In this document: positions 1 to 9,744 of the stretch, piece by piece | How the letters are laid out: each line of letters starts with the position of its first letter | How positions within the stretch are numbered: the stretch's first letter is position 1 | NCBI RefSeq assembly: GCF_026008515.1 | Contig: NZ_BQYM01000003.1 | Span: 186,001-250,000, forward strand | Length of the DNA: 64,000 bases | DNA from: Hoyosella levis | GTDB taxonomy: Bacteria > Actinomycetota > Actinomycetes > Mycobacteriales > Mycobacteriaceae | Direction of reading: 5' to 3' | Made by a program: the position numbers and the translations under genes | Notes under the pieces: model-generated | Databases searched by the model: none | Told to the model about the DNA's origin: nothing | The model's input: the letters and a program-made list of their open reading frames with translations, nothing else

Positions 1-1070
1 CACTCGGCGATCTGGGGCGCGACGACGCGGTCGGGGCGATGCTGCGGCAGCCCGGCGCGGTCATTCTTGTCGGCGAGCGTGCCGCCACGAGCCCGGGAGC
101 GCTGACCGCCGCTGGTCGCCTCGCTGACGAGACCGGCGCGACCCTCGCGTGGATCCCACGCCGCGCGGGAGAACGCGGTGCGCTCGAGGCCGGTGCCCTG
201 CCTGGACTGCTGCCCGCCGGGCATCCCGTGGCGGACCCTGCCGCCCGGCGAGCCGTCGCTGCGCTGTGGAAAGTACCGGACCTGCCACGCGAGGAGGGCC
301 GCGACACCACCAGCATCCTGGACGCGGCCGCCTGCGGCACCCTGCATGGCCTGCTCGTCGGCGGAGTGGACCCCAACGACCTCCCCGATCCCGCTGCGGC
401 GCTCAGCGCCCTCGACCGGGCCGGTTTCCTCGTGAGCATCGAGATCCGCCACAGCGCCGTCACCGCCCGTGCCGACGTGGTGCTGCCCACGGCCGTGGTC
501 GCGGAGAAGGCCGGGACGTTCCTCACCTGGGAGGGGCGCCCACGTGGATTCGGCGCGGCGCTGCGCGATACTGGCATGCTGCCCGACCACCGCATCATCG
601 ACGCGCTGGCCGCGACCATGCGCCGCCCCCTTGGCCTGGCCACCACGGCCGCGGTGCGCAGCGAGCTCGATGCGCTGGCGCCCTGGTCCGGCGCCCGCGA
701 GGCTTCCGTCGCTCCGCCGCCCCGCCGTGCTGATGCCGCGGCAGGGCCGGGCGAGGCCATCCTGGCTAGCTGGCACCTGCTGCTCGACGACGGCCGCATG
801 CAGGACGGCGAGCCCCACCTCGCGGGCACCGCTCACCCCGTGGTTGCGCGCCTCTCCCGCGCCACCGCGGACCAGCTCGGGGCCTCGGACGGCGAGCGGG
901 TGCGGGTGAGCACCGTGCACGGGGCGATCACCCTGCCGCTGCGGATCACCGACATGCCCGACGGGGTGGCCTGGGTGCCCACCTGCTCCCCGGGCAGCCA
1001 CCTCCATGCCGAGCTGCACGCCCTGCCTGGCGAGCGGGTCCGGCTCGCGCGCGCGGAGGTGGAGCCGTGA
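1..1070 (+). CDS. nuoG: NADH-quinone oxidoreductase subunit G, C-terminal part (partial)
   Basis: This open frame runs in from the left edge (first full codon at base 3) and ends with TGA, so only the C-terminal third of NuoG is present. NuoG is the large iron-sulfur subunit of the peripheral arm of respiratory complex I. What is visible is the molybdopterin-oxidoreductase-like fold, including [20 protein letters not shown] followed by a dinucleotide-binding-like tail (about the last 100 residues) ending [14 protein letters not shown]. The N-terminal Fe-S binding domains lie outside the window. The stop overlaps the GTG start of nuoH by 4 bases (GTGA), which indicates translational coupling within the nuo operon. 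Confidence 0.93.
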   Translation, partial: LGDLGRDDAVGAMLRQPGAVILVGERAATSPGALTAAGRLADETGATLAWIPRRAGERGALEAGALPGLLPAGHPVADPAARRAVAALWKVPDLPREEGRDTTSILDAAACGTLHGLLVGGVDPNDLPDPAAALSALDRAGFLVSIEIRHSAVTARADVVLPTAVVAEKAGTFLTWEGRPRGFGAALRDTGMLPDHRIIDALAATMRRPLGLATTAAVRSELDALAPWSGAREASVAPPPRRADAAAGPGEAILASWHLLLDDGRMQDGEPHLAGTAHPVVARLSRATADQLGASDGERVRVSTVHGAITLPLRITDMPDGVAWVPTCSPGSHLHAELHALPGERVRLARAEVEP

Positions 1071-2341
1071 GCACGGACCTGAGCATGTTCGGCATCGACC
1101 CGCTGTGGCTGGTCGTCGCGAAATCCCTGGCGATCTTCCTGTTCCTGCTGCTGACCGCGCTGTTCATGGTGCTCGTCGAGCGCAAGATCATTGCCTGGAT
1201 GCAGATGCGCATCGGCCCTAACCGGGTCGGCCCGCGCGGGATGCTGCAGAGCCTCGCCGATGGCATCAAGCTGGCGCTGAAGGAAGGCATCTTCCCCACG
1301 CAGGCGGACAAGCCCGTGTACTTCCTCGCTCCGGTGATCGCGCTGGCTGCCGCGATCCTCGCGTTCGCGGTCATCCCCTTCGGCCCCACCGTCTCGATCC
1401 TCGGTACCGCCACGCCCCTGCAGCTGACGGACCTGCCTGTCGCCGTGCTGTACATCATCGCGGTCACCTCGGTCGGCGTGTATGGGCTCGTGCTGGCCGG
1501 CTGGTCGTCCGGATCGACGTATCCCCTGCTCGGCGGTCTCCGCGCCACCGCGCAGGTGATCTCCTACGAGATCGCGATGGGCTTGTCCTTCGTGGCGGTG
1601 TTCCTCCTCGCGGGCACGATGTCGACCTCCGGGATCGTCGCCGCGCAGCAAGGCACCTGGTACATCGTGCTGCTGCTGCCGTCGTTCCTGATCTACGTGA
1701 CCGCCATGGTGGGCGAGACCAACCGGGCGCCGTTCGACCTGCCCGAGGCCGAGGGGGAGCTTGTCGGCGGTTTCCACACCGAGTACTCGTCGCTGCGGTT
1801 CGCGATGTTCATGCTCGCCGAGTACATCAACATGGTCACCGTCTCGGCCCTGGCCACGACCTTGTTCCTGGGTGGCTGGCGGGCGCCCTGGCCCGTGTCG
1901 ATCTGGGAGGGCGCCAATACCGGCTGGTGGCCAGTCCTGTGGTTCACCCTCAAGGTGTGGACGTTCCTGTTCGTGTTCGTGTGGCTGCGCGCCACCCTGC
2001 CGCGCCTGCGCTACGACCAGTTCATGCGGCTCGGGTGGCAGGTACTCATCCCCATCTCGCTGGTATGGGTGATGACCGTGGCCACGGTGCGAGGGCTCTC
2101 CTCCGCGGGATACGACGCTGCCGCGATGATCACCATTGTCGTCGCCGCCGCGATCGTGGCCTCGGCCCCGTGGCTCGCCCGCCGCGCCACGACGCGTCGC
2201 CCCGATATTGATCGGGCCGCGGCCGCTCCAGATCCCCGGCCCGACCCGTCCGGGACCGACCGCCCGGGTGGGTTCCCCGTGCCCCCGCTTCCAGCGCCAC
2301 CGCTACCCGCGCCACCAATTCCGGGAGGCCGCCATGAGTAA
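1067..2341 (+). CDS. nuoH: NADH-quinone oxidoreductase subunit H
   Basis: NuoH is the membrane subunit of complex I that forms part of the quinone-binding chamber and links the peripheral and proton-pumping arms. Diagnostic segments are [20 protein letters not shown] near residue 40, [11 protein letters not shown] near residue 75, and [20 protein letters not shown] near residue 220, the conserved acidic quinone-site loop. About eight membrane segments are visible. The protein has 424 residues because of a Pro/Arg-rich tail of about 50 residues after the last helix. That tail-coding DNA overlaps the nuoI start by 8 bases. The GTG start overlaps the nuoG stop. Confidence 0.97.
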   Translation: MSTDLSMFGIDPLWLVVAKSLAIFLFLLLTALFMVLVERKIIAWMQMRIGPNRVGPRGMLQSLADGIKLALKEGIFPTQADKPVYFLAPVIALAAAILAFAVIPFGPTVSILGTATPLQLTDLPVAVLYIIAVTSVGVYGLVLAGWSSGSTYPLLGGLRATAQVISYEIAMGLSFVAVFLLAGTMSTSGIVAAQQGTWYIVLLLPSFLIYVTAMVGETNRAPFDLPEAEGELVGGFHTEYSSLRFAMFMLAEYINMVTVSALATTLFLGGWRAPWPVSIWEGANTGWWPVLWFTLKVWTFLFVFVWLRATLPRLRYDQFMRLGWQVLIPISLVWVMTVATVRGLSSAGYDAAAMITIVVAAAIVASAPWLARRATTRRPDIDRAAAAPDPRPDPSGTDRPGGFPVPPLPAPPLPAPPIPGGRHE

Positions 2342-2858
2342 GACATTCCTCGGCCCGATCCGCGGCTTCGGTGTCACCTTCGGCACCATGTTCGCCAAGC
2401 CCAACACCCAGCAGTACCCCGAGGAGAAGGTCCCCACCGCGCCCCGCTACCACGGCCGCCACCAGCTCAACCGGTACCCGGATGGCCTGGAGAAGTGCAT
2501 CGGCTGCGAGCTGTGCGCCTGGGCGTGCCCGGCCGACGCCATCTACGTGGAGGGCGCGGACAACACCGACGAGGAACGCTACTCGCCGGGCGAGCGGTAC
2601 GGCCGCGTGTACCAGATCAACTTCCTGCGCTGCATCAGCTGCGGGCTATGCATCGAGGCCTGCCCCACCCGGGCGCTCACCATGACCAACGACTACGAGA
2701 TGGCCGACGACAACCGCGCCGGGCTCATCTACGAGAAGGACCAGCTCCTCGCCCCGCTCGAGCCCGGCATGACCCCGGCCCCGCATCCCATGCCTCCCGG
2801 TGCCACCGATGAGGACTACTACCGCGGGAACATCACCGGGACGGAGGAGCAGGCATGA
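2334..2858 (+). CDS. nuoI: NADH-quinone oxidoreductase subunit I
   Basis: NuoI is the 174-residue ferredoxin-like subunit that carries clusters N6a and N6b and passes electrons towards the quinone site. Two 4Fe-4S motifs are visible: [12 protein letters not shown] starting at residue 55 and [12 protein letters not shown] starting at residue 100. The frame is open further upstream, but ATG 2334 follows a GGGAGG ribosome site and gives the family N-terminus [20 protein letters not shown]. It overlaps the end of nuoH by 8 bases and the start of nuoJ by 4 bases. Confidence 0.97.
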   Translation: MSKTFLGPIRGFGVTFGTMFAKPNTQQYPEEKVPTAPRYHGRHQLNRYPDGLEKCIGCELCAWACPADAIYVEGADNTDEERYSPGERYGRVYQINFLRCISCGLCIEACPTRALTMTNDYEMADDNRAGLIYEKDQLLAPLEPGMTPAPHPMPPGATDEDYYRGNITGTEEQA

Positions 2859-3604
2859 ATCTTGCCGCTCACGCGGTGGACGCCGAACCACTGCTGCGCA
2901 CCACCACCGGCGAGGCCGTGCAGTTCTGGGTGCTCGCCGCCATCGCCGTGACCGGTGCCATCGGGGTGGTCGCGTCGCGGCGGCCCGTGCACTCGGCACT
3001 GTTCCTCGCCACGACGATGATCACCCTTGCCATCCTCTACATCGCGCAGGGCGCCCTGTTCCTCGGCGTCGCGCAGATCGTGGTCTACACCGGCGCGGTT
3101 ATGATGCTGTTCCTGTTCGTGCTGATGCTCATCGGCGTCGAGTCCTCCGATTCCTTCGACGAGCCACTTCGCGGACATCGCATCCTCGGCATCATCGCCA
3201 GCATCGGATTCGGCTTGCTGCTGATCGCCGGGATCGGCAACGCCACCCTTCCGGATTTCGCGGGCCTCGATGACGCCAACCACGACGGCAACGTGCCCGG
3301 CCTCGCCGAGCTGCTGTTCCTGCGCTACGTGTGGGTGTTCGAGCTGACCGGGGCGCTGCTGATCATCGCGACCCTCGGAGCCATGCTGCTCGCCCACCGT
3401 GAGCTGTACGAGCGCCGCCAGACCCAGCGGGAGATGTCCATCGAGCGGTTCCGCGACGGCCACCGCGCCACGCCCCGGCCCGCGCCCGGCGTCTACGCCC
3501 GCCACAACGCCGTCGACATGCCTGCCCGGCTGCCCGACGGCAGCTATGCGCGAGGCTCCGTCAGCCGCACCCTCCGCCCCCGCGACCCCGAGGAGGAGAC
3601 GTGA
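2855..3604 (+). CDS. nuoJ: NADH-quinone oxidoreductase subunit J
   Basis: NuoJ is a small hydrophobic subunit of the complex I membrane arm. The 249-residue product has about five transmembrane segments. The segment [20 protein letters not shown] contains the conserved helix-3 pi-bulge region, which takes part in coupling. After the last helix there is a hydrophilic C-terminal extension of about 60 residues rich in Arg and Pro ([20 protein letters not shown]), of the kind seen in other actinobacterial NuoJ proteins. The ATG overlaps the nuoI stop, and the nuoJ stop overlaps the nuoK GTG start. Confidence 0.96.
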   Translation: MNLAAHAVDAEPLLRTTTGEAVQFWVLAAIAVTGAIGVVASRRPVHSALFLATTMITLAILYIAQGALFLGVAQIVVYTGAVMMLFLFVLMLIGVESSDSFDEPLRGHRILGIIASIGFGLLLIAGIGNATLPDFAGLDDANHDGNVPGLAELLFLRYVWVFELTGALLIIATLGAMLLAHRELYERRQTQREMSIERFRDGHRATPRPAPGVYARHNAVDMPARLPDGSYARGSVSRTLRPRDPEEET

Positions 3605-3900
3605 ACCCGGCCAACTACTTGTTCCTGTCCGCGCTGCTGTTCGCCATCGGCGCGGGCGGAGTGCTCGCGCGCCGCAACGCCATCATCATGTTCATGTGCA
3701 TCGAGCTCATGCTCAATGCCACCAACCTGGCGTTCGTCACGTTCGCGCGCATGCATGGACACCTCCACGGCCAGGTGTTCGCCTTCCTCACGATGGTCGT
3801 GGCGGCGGCGGAAGTGGTGATCGGCCTGGCGATCATCATGGTGATCTTCCGGTCCCGCGAGACCGTGTCCGTCGACGATGCGCACCTGGTGAGGGGCTGA
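3601..3900 (+). CDS. nuoK: NADH-quinone oxidoreductase subunit K
   Basis: This 99-residue protein with three transmembrane helices is the normal size for NuoK, the MrpC-like subunit of the proton channel chain. The conserved membrane glutamates are present, in [16 protein letters not shown] (about residue 36) and [13 protein letters not shown] (about residue 70). The GTG start overlaps the nuoJ stop by 4 bases. The gene lies between nuoJ and nuoL as in all complete nuo operons. Confidence 0.97.
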   Translation: MNPANYLFLSALLFAIGAGGVLARRNAIIMFMCIELMLNATNLAFVTFARMHGHLHGQVFAFLTMVVAAAEVVIGLAIIMVIFRSRETVSVDDAHLVRG

Positions 3901-3903
3901 TCC

Positions 3904-5838
3904 ATGACCCTGGGCCCGGCGCTGATCACCGCGTTGCCGCTCCTGCCGCTGCTCGGTGCTGCCGTTTTGCTGCTCGCCCCCGCCGTCTCTGGTGCTGCCG
4001 CGCCTGCTCGTGCGGCATCCACCGACCAGCGGCGCGCTGCCTGGGGCCCGGTCCTGGCATGCGCGGCCGCGATCTCCTCGTTCGTGGTGGCGCTGGTCCT
4101 GCTCGTTGACCTGCTGGGCCGCCCGGCCGGGGATCGCACGATCAACCACACCCTCTTCACCTGGGTTCCCGTCGCCGACCTGCGCATCGACATGGGCCTG
4201 CTGCTCGATCCGCTGTCGCTGAGCTTCGCACTGCTGATCACTGGGGTGGGCTCGCTCATCCACGTCTATTCGCTCGGCTACATGCGCCACGATCCCGGCC
4301 GCCACCGCTTCTTCGCCTACCTGAACCTCTTCCTCGCGGCGATGCTGGTGCTCGTCCTCGCCGATAACTACCTCGGCCTCTACCTCGGCTGGGAAGGCGT
4401 CGGCCTCGCCTCCTACCTGTTGATCGGATTCTGGGCGCACAAGCCCACAGCCGCCACCGCCGCGAAGAAGGCCTTCATCATCAACCGCGTCGGCGACACC
4501 GGGCTTGCCATCGTCATGATGATCCTCATCGCCACCTTCGGCAGCCTCGCCTTCGACGTCGTCTTCGCCAGCGCGCCCGAGGCCGGCACCAGCACGCTCA
4601 CCGCGATCGGGTTGCTCCTGCTTCTCGCCGCGTGCGGCAAGTCCGCGCAAGTGCCGCTGCAAGCCTGGCTCGGTGACGCGATGGAGGGCCCCACCCCGGT
4701 CTCCGCGCTCATCCACGCCGCCACCATGGTCACCGCGGGCGTGTACCTGGTGATCCGGTCCGGGCCGCTGATCGAGCCCGCGCCCATCGCTGGCCATGCG
4801 ATCGTCACGGTGGGCGCGGTGACGCTGTTGTTCGGAGCGATCATCGGCTGCGCGAAGGACGACATCAAGAAGGCTCTCGCGGCGTCCACCATGAGCCAGA
4901 TCGGCTACATGATGCTCGCCGCCGGGCTTGGCCCCGTCGGGTACGCGTTCGCCCTGATGCACCTGATCACCCATGGATTCTTCAAGGCCGGGCTGTTCCT
5001 CGGCGCCGGATCGGTCATGCACGCGATGAACGACGAGACCGATATGCGCCGCTACGGCGGGCTCCGGGCGGCCATGCCGATCACGTTCCTCACGTTCGGG
5101 GCGGGCTACCTTGCCATCATCGGTGTGCCGCCGTTCGCCGGGTTCTTCTCCAAGGACAAGATCATCGAGGTCGCGTTCGCGGCGGAAGGCATCAGCGGCA
5201 TCATCCTGGGCAGCGTCACGCTCCTCGGCGCGGCCCTGACCGCCTACTACATGACACGAGTGATGCTCATGACGTTCCTCGGGGCGCCCCGCTGGGCCGA
5301 GGACCAGCACCCGCACGAATCGCCCGCCAGCATGACCGGGCCCATGATCCTCCTCGCCATCGGCTCCGTCGCCGCGGGGGGATTCCTCGCGCTCGGGGAT
5401 CGCTTCGCCCACTGGCTCGAGCCTGTCATCGGCAGCCAGCACCCCGAGCCGCGCATCCCCATCTGGGCCACCACCACGCTTGCTCTTGCCGCCATCGCGA
5501 TCGGTGTCCTCATCGCTTACCGGCAGCACGCCACCCGCGGCGTGCCCACCACCGCGCCCGCTAAGGTGTCGATGCTCACCCGGGCCGCGCGCCGGGACCT
5601 GCACGGCGACACCATCAACGAGACCCTGCTCGAGCGGCCCGGCCGCTACCTCGCCCGCGGCCTCGCCGCCGCCGACACCCAGCTAGGTCGTGCCGTCACC
5701 GCCGTCGGCTCCCTGTCCGCCGCCGCCAGCCGGATGATGCGCGCCACCCAGACCGGTTACGCGCGCAGCTACGCGCTAGCCATGCTCGCTGGCTCCGCGC
5801 TGATCCTCGCCGCGTTCTGGATCGGAGGCCCCCGATGA
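3904..5838 (+). CDS. nuoL: NADH-quinone oxidoreductase subunit L
   Basis: NuoL is the distal antiporter-like proton-pumping subunit of complex I. The 644-residue length fits the family. Recognisable parts are the N-terminal MDPLSLSF-like segment ([20 protein letters not shown]), the [15 protein letters not shown] helix with the key glutamate, [20 protein letters not shown] with the conserved lysine, and the [18 protein letters not shown] helix. A long lateral helix and a final transmembrane segment close the protein. It starts 3 bases after the nuoK stop and overlaps nuoM by 4 bases. Confidence 0.97.
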   Translation: MTLGPALITALPLLPLLGAAVLLLAPAVSGAAAPARAASTDQRRAAWGPVLACAAAISSFVVALVLLVDLLGRPAGDRTINHTLFTWVPVADLRIDMGLLLDPLSLSFALLITGVGSLIHVYSLGYMRHDPGRHRFFAYLNLFLAAMLVLVLADNYLGLYLGWEGVGLASYLLIGFWAHKPTAATAAKKAFIINRVGDTGLAIVMMILIATFGSLAFDVVFASAPEAGTSTLTAIGLLLLLAACGKSAQVPLQAWLGDAMEGPTPVSALIHAATMVTAGVYLVIRSGPLIEPAPIAGHAIVTVGAVTLLFGAIIGCAKDDIKKALAASTMSQIGYMMLAAGLGPVGYAFALMHLITHGFFKAGLFLGAGSVMHAMNDETDMRRYGGLRAAMPITFLTFGAGYLAIIGVPPFAGFFSKDKIIEVAFAAEGISGIILGSVTLLGAALTAYYMTRVMLMTFLGAPRWAEDQHPHESPASMTGPMILLAIGSVAAGGFLALGDRFAHWLEPVIGSQHPEPRIPIWATTTLALAAIAIGVLIAYRQHATRGVPTTAPAKVSMLTRAARRDLHGDTINETLLERPGRYLARGLAAADTQLGRAVTAVGSLSAAASRMMRATQTGYARSYALAMLAGSALILAAFWIGGPR

Positions 5839-7367
5839 GCGCTATCCCGTGGCTCTCCCTGCTGTGGCTAGCCCCCGCCCTCGGCGCGGTGCTGCTCGTC
5901 CTCGGCCGAGGCTGGGGTGCTCGCACGATCACGGCCATCGCCACGCTCGCCCCGCTCGGCATCGTCGCTGTCATCGCCACCGGGTTCGACGCGACCAGCC
6001 CTGGCGCGGGGGGCGACCGCTACCAGTTCATCGAGTCCCAGCCGTGGATCCCCGCGCTCGGCGCCCGCTACACGCTCGGCCTCGACGGCATCGGCCTTGC
6101 CCTCATCGCCCTGACCGCCGCCCTCACCCCCCTGCTCGTGCTCGCCGCCCGCCACTCGCGCGGCGCGATCGCGCTGCTGCTCACCACCGAGGCCATGGCG
6201 CTGGCAGCGTTCACCGCGCTCGATGTGCTGCTGTTCTACGTGCTGTTCGAAGCGATGCTCATCCCGCTGTACTTCCTGCTCGCCCAGCGTGGCCGCGCCA
6301 CCGCGCGCGACGACGAGAGAGCAGCCCGCACCACCGCCGCGGGCCGGTTCCTGCTGTACAACCTCTTCGGCGGGCTCGTGATGCTCGCCGCGGTCATCGG
6401 GCTCTACGCTGCCGCGGCCCGGCAGGGCCTGCCCACCTTCGACCTGCGCACCCTGGCCAGCGCCGTCGAGACCGGAAACCTCGAGCTCGATCCGGCGCTC
6501 GCGAACCTGCTGTTCCTTGGGTTCTTCCTCGCGTTCGCCATCAAGGCACCCCTGTGGCCGTTCCACACCTGGCTGCCCGACGCCGCGAAGCACGCCACTC
6601 CCACCGCGGCGATCATGATGATGGCCATCGTCGACAAGGTCGGCACCTTCGCGATGCTGCGCTACTGCCTCACGCTGTTCCCCGACGCCTCCGCTACCTT
6701 CGCGCCCGTCATCATCGGGCTCGCTGTCACGAGCATCCTCTACGGCGCGATCCTCGCCCTCGCCCAGACCGACCTCATCCGGCTCATCGCCTACGCGTCG
6801 ATCTCGCACTTCGGCTTCATCATCCTCGGCATCTTCGCCATGACCAGCCAGAGCCAGGCCGGCGCCACCCTCTACATGGTCAACCATGGCCTAGCCACCG
6901 CCGCGCTGATGCTCGCCGCCGGATACCTGATCCACCGGCGCGGAAGCCGAGCAATCGCGGACTACGGCGGCGTGCAGAAGGTCGCCCCGCTGCTCGCCGG
7001 CAGCTTCCTCATCGCCGGGCTCGCCACCCTTTCGCTGCCCGGCCTCGCCCCATTCGTCTCGGAGTTCCTTGTCCTCATTGGCACGTACGGCCCCTACCCC
7101 GTCGCCGCGATCCTCGCCTCCGGCGCGCTCGTGCTCGCGGCCCTCTACGTCCTGTGGACCTACCAGCGCATCATGACCGGCCCCATCACCAGCCACACCG
7201 CGACGCTGCCCGACCTACGGCGCCGCGAGGCCGCCGCGATCGCGCCCCTGCTCGCCGCTCTCATCGTGCTCGGCGCCTACCCCGCGCCCCTGCTCGATGC
7301 CATCACCCCGGCCGTCGCGCACACCACAAGCGCCCCGACCGGGCTCGAAGCGGGAGGTGAGCGTTGA
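5835..7367 (+). CDS. nuoM: NADH-quinone oxidoreductase subunit M
   Basis: NuoM is the middle antiporter-like proton-pumping subunit. The 510-residue product carries [15 protein letters not shown] with the essential glutamate near residue 140, [20 protein letters not shown] with the conserved lysine near residue 238, and [20 protein letters not shown]. About fourteen membrane helices are predicted by eye. The ATG overlaps the nuoL stop. The nuoM stop TGA overlaps the nuoN start region, continuing the overlapping arrangement of the operon. Confidence 0.97.
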   Translation: MSAIPWLSLLWLAPALGAVLLVLGRGWGARTITAIATLAPLGIVAVIATGFDATSPGAGGDRYQFIESQPWIPALGARYTLGLDGIGLALIALTAALTPLLVLAARHSRGAIALLLTTEAMALAAFTALDVLLFYVLFEAMLIPLYFLLAQRGRATARDDERAARTTAAGRFLLYNLFGGLVMLAAVIGLYAAAARQGLPTFDLRTLASAVETGNLELDPALANLLFLGFFLAFAIKAPLWPFHTWLPDAAKHATPTAAIMMMAIVDKVGTFAMLRYCLTLFPDASATFAPVIIGLAVTSILYGAILALAQTDLIRLIAYASISHFGFIILGIFAMTSQSQAGATLYMVNHGLATAALMLAAGYLIHRRGSRAIADYGGVQKVAPLLAGSFLIAGLATLSLPGLAPFVSEFLVLIGTYGPYPVAAILASGALVLAALYVLWTYQRIMTGPITSHTATLPDLRRREAAAIAPLLAALIVLGAYPAPLLDAITPAVAHTTSAPTGLEAGGER

Positions 7368-8989
7368 TGAACGCCCCCAGCATCGACTACATCGCGCTGT
7401 CCCCGCTCCTGATCATCCTCGGCGCCGCCATTCTCGGCGTGCTCCTCGAAGCGCTCCTGCCCCGGGCCTCCCGCTATGCCGCGCAGCTCGGGCTCGCCGT
7501 CGCCGCGCTCGCCGGCGCGCTGCTCGCGACCTGCCTGCTCGCTGGCACCAGCACCACCACCGCCATTGGCTCGCTGCACATCGACGGGCCCGCGCTGTTC
7601 GCGCAGGGAACGCTGCTCGTCCTCGCCGCGCTCGCGCTGCCTGCCCTCGCCGAGCGCATGCCCAGCGGTGGGCTCCACGCCTTCACGCCACAAGGCTCCG
7701 CCGTGCCCGGGAGCTCCGCCGAGCGCACCGCTGACCGTGCCTCCGCCAGCCACACCGAGATATTCCCCATGCTGCTGTTCAGCCTCGGCGGCATGATGAT
7801 CCTGCCCGCGGCAGGCGATCTCATTACCTTGTTCATCGCCCTCGAGATCCTTTCCCTGCCGCTCTACGTGATGTGCGGGCTCGCCCGCCACCAACGGCTG
7901 CTCTCCCACGAGGCGGCGGTCAAGTACTTCCTGCTCGGCGCCTTCTCCTCCGCGATCCTGCTCTACGGCATCGCGCTGATCTATGGGTTCGCGGGCACCG
8001 TCGACCTCACCGGCATCGCCGATGCCCTCGCCACGACCGATGGCACGAGCCTCGCGCTCATCGGGGCCGGGCTGCTCGCTGTCGGCCTGCTGTTCAAGAT
8101 CAGTGCCGCGCCCTTCCATTCCTGGACGCCCGATGTCTACCAGGGCGCCCCCACGCCGCTCACTGGATTCATGGCTGCCACGACCAAGGTCGCCGCGTTC
8201 ATCACGCTGCTGCGCCTCACCACCATCGCGCTGCCAGCGATCCACGACCAGTGGCTCACGCTGCTCTGGACCGTCGCCGCGCTCACCATGGCCGTCGGCA
8301 CGCTCGCCGCCATCACCCAGACCGACCTCAAGCGCATGCTCGCCTATTCCGCCATCGCCCACGCCGGGTTCCTCCTCACCGGAGTCCTCGCCGCGAGCCC
8401 CGCGGGCACCGCCGCCACGCTGTTCTACCTCGCCACCTATGGCGCGAGCACCATCGGCGCGTTCACCACTCTCGCGCTGCTGCGGCGGCACACCGGGGAC
8501 GCCACCGCCCTCGCGCACTGGGCAGGCCTCGGCCGCCGCGCGCCACTGCTCGCCGCGGCGCTCGCCATCTACCTGCTCTCGTTCGCCGGAATACCACTGA
8601 CCAGTGGGTTCATCGGCAAGCTCACAGTTTTCCAGGCCGCCGCGACGAGCGGATACCTCAGCATCGTCGTGATCGGTGTGCTCGCCAGCGCGCTCGCCGC
8701 GATCTTCTACCTGCGCGTGATCACGGTGCTCTACCTCTCCGGGGACGAGAGGGAGCCGGGTGATGGAGGCGGGGATGACGGTGGGGATTCCGAGCATGGT
8801 TCGGGGGCCGGGTCCGAGTCGGCTCACGGCCGCGCCGCGACCGCGATCGTCCCGCCGCTGGCTGAGATCGCGCCCCGTCCTGCGCTCTACGCCGTCGTGG
8901 GGATCACCGCCGCGCTGGCCATCGCGCTCGGACTCCTGCCCGGACCACTGCTCGTGCTTGCCGAGAACGCCGCTACTTTCTGGCGGTAG
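7367..8989 (+). CDS. nuoN: NADH-quinone oxidoreductase subunit N
   Basis: NuoN is the third antiporter-like subunit, next to NuoK in the membrane arm. Marker segments are IALEILSLPLYVMCGLARHQ, GLLFKISAAPFHSWTPDVYQ and DLKRMLAYSAIAHAGFLLTG. ATG 7367 overlaps the nuoM stop by one base; a TTG at 7364 is an alternative start one codon earlier. Before the last membrane helix there is a low-complexity hydrophilic insert of about 30 residues rich in Gly, Asp, Ser and Glu (residues about 462-492). It is the last gene of the operon and is followed by a hairpin at 9043-9090. Confidence 0.96.
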   Translation: MNAPSIDYIALSPLLIILGAAILGVLLEALLPRASRYAAQLGLAVAALAGALLATCLLAGTSTTTAIGSLHIDGPALFAQGTLLVLAALALPALAERMPSGGLHAFTPQGSAVPGSSAERTADRASASHTEIFPMLLFSLGGMMILPAAGDLITLFIALEILSLPLYVMCGLARHQRLLSHEAAVKYFLLGAFSSAILLYGIALIYGFAGTVDLTGIADALATTDGTSLALIGAGLLAVGLLFKISAAPFHSWTPDVYQGAPTPLTGFMAATTKVAAFITLLRLTTIALPAIHDQWLTLLWTVAALTMAVGTLAAITQTDLKRMLAYSAIAHAGFLLTGVLAASPAGTAATLFYLATYGASTIGAFTTLALLRRHTGDATALAHWAGLGRRAPLLAAALAIYLLSFAGIPLTSGFIGKLTVFQAAATSGYLSIVVIGVLASALAAIFYLRVITVLYLSGDEREPGDGGGDDGGDSEHGSGAGSESAHGRAATAIVPPLAEIAPRPALYAVVGITAALAIALGLLPGPLLVLAENAATFWR

Positions 8990-9042
8990 TGGATCGGGGT
9001 GCCGGTTCTCGTTCCGCGTCGCAGCAGCTACCCATCAGGCAC

Positions 9043-9090
9043 AGCCGCCACCGAAAACGCACCGATGCCACAGCTATTTCGGTGGCTGCT
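9043..9090 (+). terminator. Long-loop hairpin downstream of nuoN, probable 3'-end element
   Basis: Arms AGCCGCCACCGAAA (9043-9056) and TTTCGGTGGCTGCT (9077-9090) pair at 13 of 14 positions around a 20-nt loop, 53 nt after the nuoN stop codon. No U-run follows, so it is not a textbook intrinsic terminator. The layout (about 15-bp arms, 20-nt loop, just beyond a stop) matches the family A repeats elsewhere in the window, although the sequence is different. Confidence 0.6.
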
Positions 9091-9160
9091 GCTGCCGGAG
9101 GGTGGCAGGCGCCTCGTATGAGTGGCAGCTCCGCCCAGAGCCCATACGCGCCGAATCCCA

Positions 9161-9227
9161 GCCGCCGGGGCCAGGGTCCCTAGTCGCCGCCGGGGCCAGG
9201 GCCCTAGTAGCCGCCGGGGCTAGGGGC
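9161..9227. repeat. Short tandem repeat, about 2.7 units of 24-25 bp
   Basis: Three head-to-tail units begin at 9161, 9186 and 9210. Each starts GCCGCCGGGGC, and the first two continue with CAGGG and CCCTAGT. The third is cut short at about 9227. The array lies between the nuoN 3' hairpin and the convergent small secreted-protein gene, in non-coding DNA. The recurring CCCTAG / CTAGGG could pair into small stems. Confidence 0.75.
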
Positions 9228-9256
9228 TTGCGCCCGCCACCTTTGATCCACCGCGA

Positions 9257-9478
9257 TCAGTAGTGGAACAAGATGTATGGCGACCGCAGGAACCCGATGC
9301 AGTTGATCCGCCATTGCCCCGCCACGACATGGTTGAACAGGCTTTGCAGGCACTGCTCCTGCGTCTGGTGGACCTCGATGCCCACCCCGGGGTGTGCCGA
9401 CGCCGCCGGTGCCGCCACCAGCGACACACCCGACGCCATCATCACCGATGCTGCCACCACAGCTAGCTTCCGCCGCAT
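9257..9478 (-). CDS. Small secreted protein of unknown function
   Basis: This 73-residue product has a clear Sec signal peptide: MRRK, then a hydrophobic stretch, with likely cleavage after APAASA. The mature peptide is only about 45 residues and begins HPGVGIEVHQTQEQC. It has two cysteines (in EQCLQSL and INCIGFL) that could form one disulfide, and an aromatic C-terminus (SPYILFHY). A strong GAGGAG ribosome site lies 6-8 bases before the ATG. I do not recognise the family. Short exported cysteine-pair proteins are common in mycobacteria and relatives. The gene faces nuoN, with the tandem repeat and hairpin between them. Confidence 0.7.
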   Translation of the reverse strand: MRRKLAVVAASVMMASGVSLVAAPAASAHPGVGIEVHQTQEQCLQSLFNHVVAGQWRINCIGFLRSPYILFHY

Positions 9479-9744
9479 GATCGACTCCTCTGCTCACGAA
9501 GCGCCACGGCACCGTCCGCGCCGTGCACGCTCATTCTATTGTGTCTCACCTCACAACGCATGATCACAGCGGGGCGACGCTAGCCGAGCATCACCGTGCC
9601 CCGCGCCGCGCTGAGCGCCAACCCTGCACCAGACCAACGCATTTCGCCCATCACCCGTGGTTAGCCGGTTGCGCGCGGGCATGGCGCGCTATGTTGGCGG
9701 ATGGACCGTGGCCGCGGTCGTCGAACGAGCAGGAGACCAAGCTG

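Noticed and set aside
3544-5604. 686-codon open frame antisense to nuoK/nuoL
   Set aside because: Charged, repetitive translation opposite intact nuoK and nuoL; no ribosome site or family match.
5849-7360. 503-codon frame overlapping nuoM in another frame
   Set aside because: Arg/His/Pro-rich shift-frame shadow of nuoM; no plausible protein.
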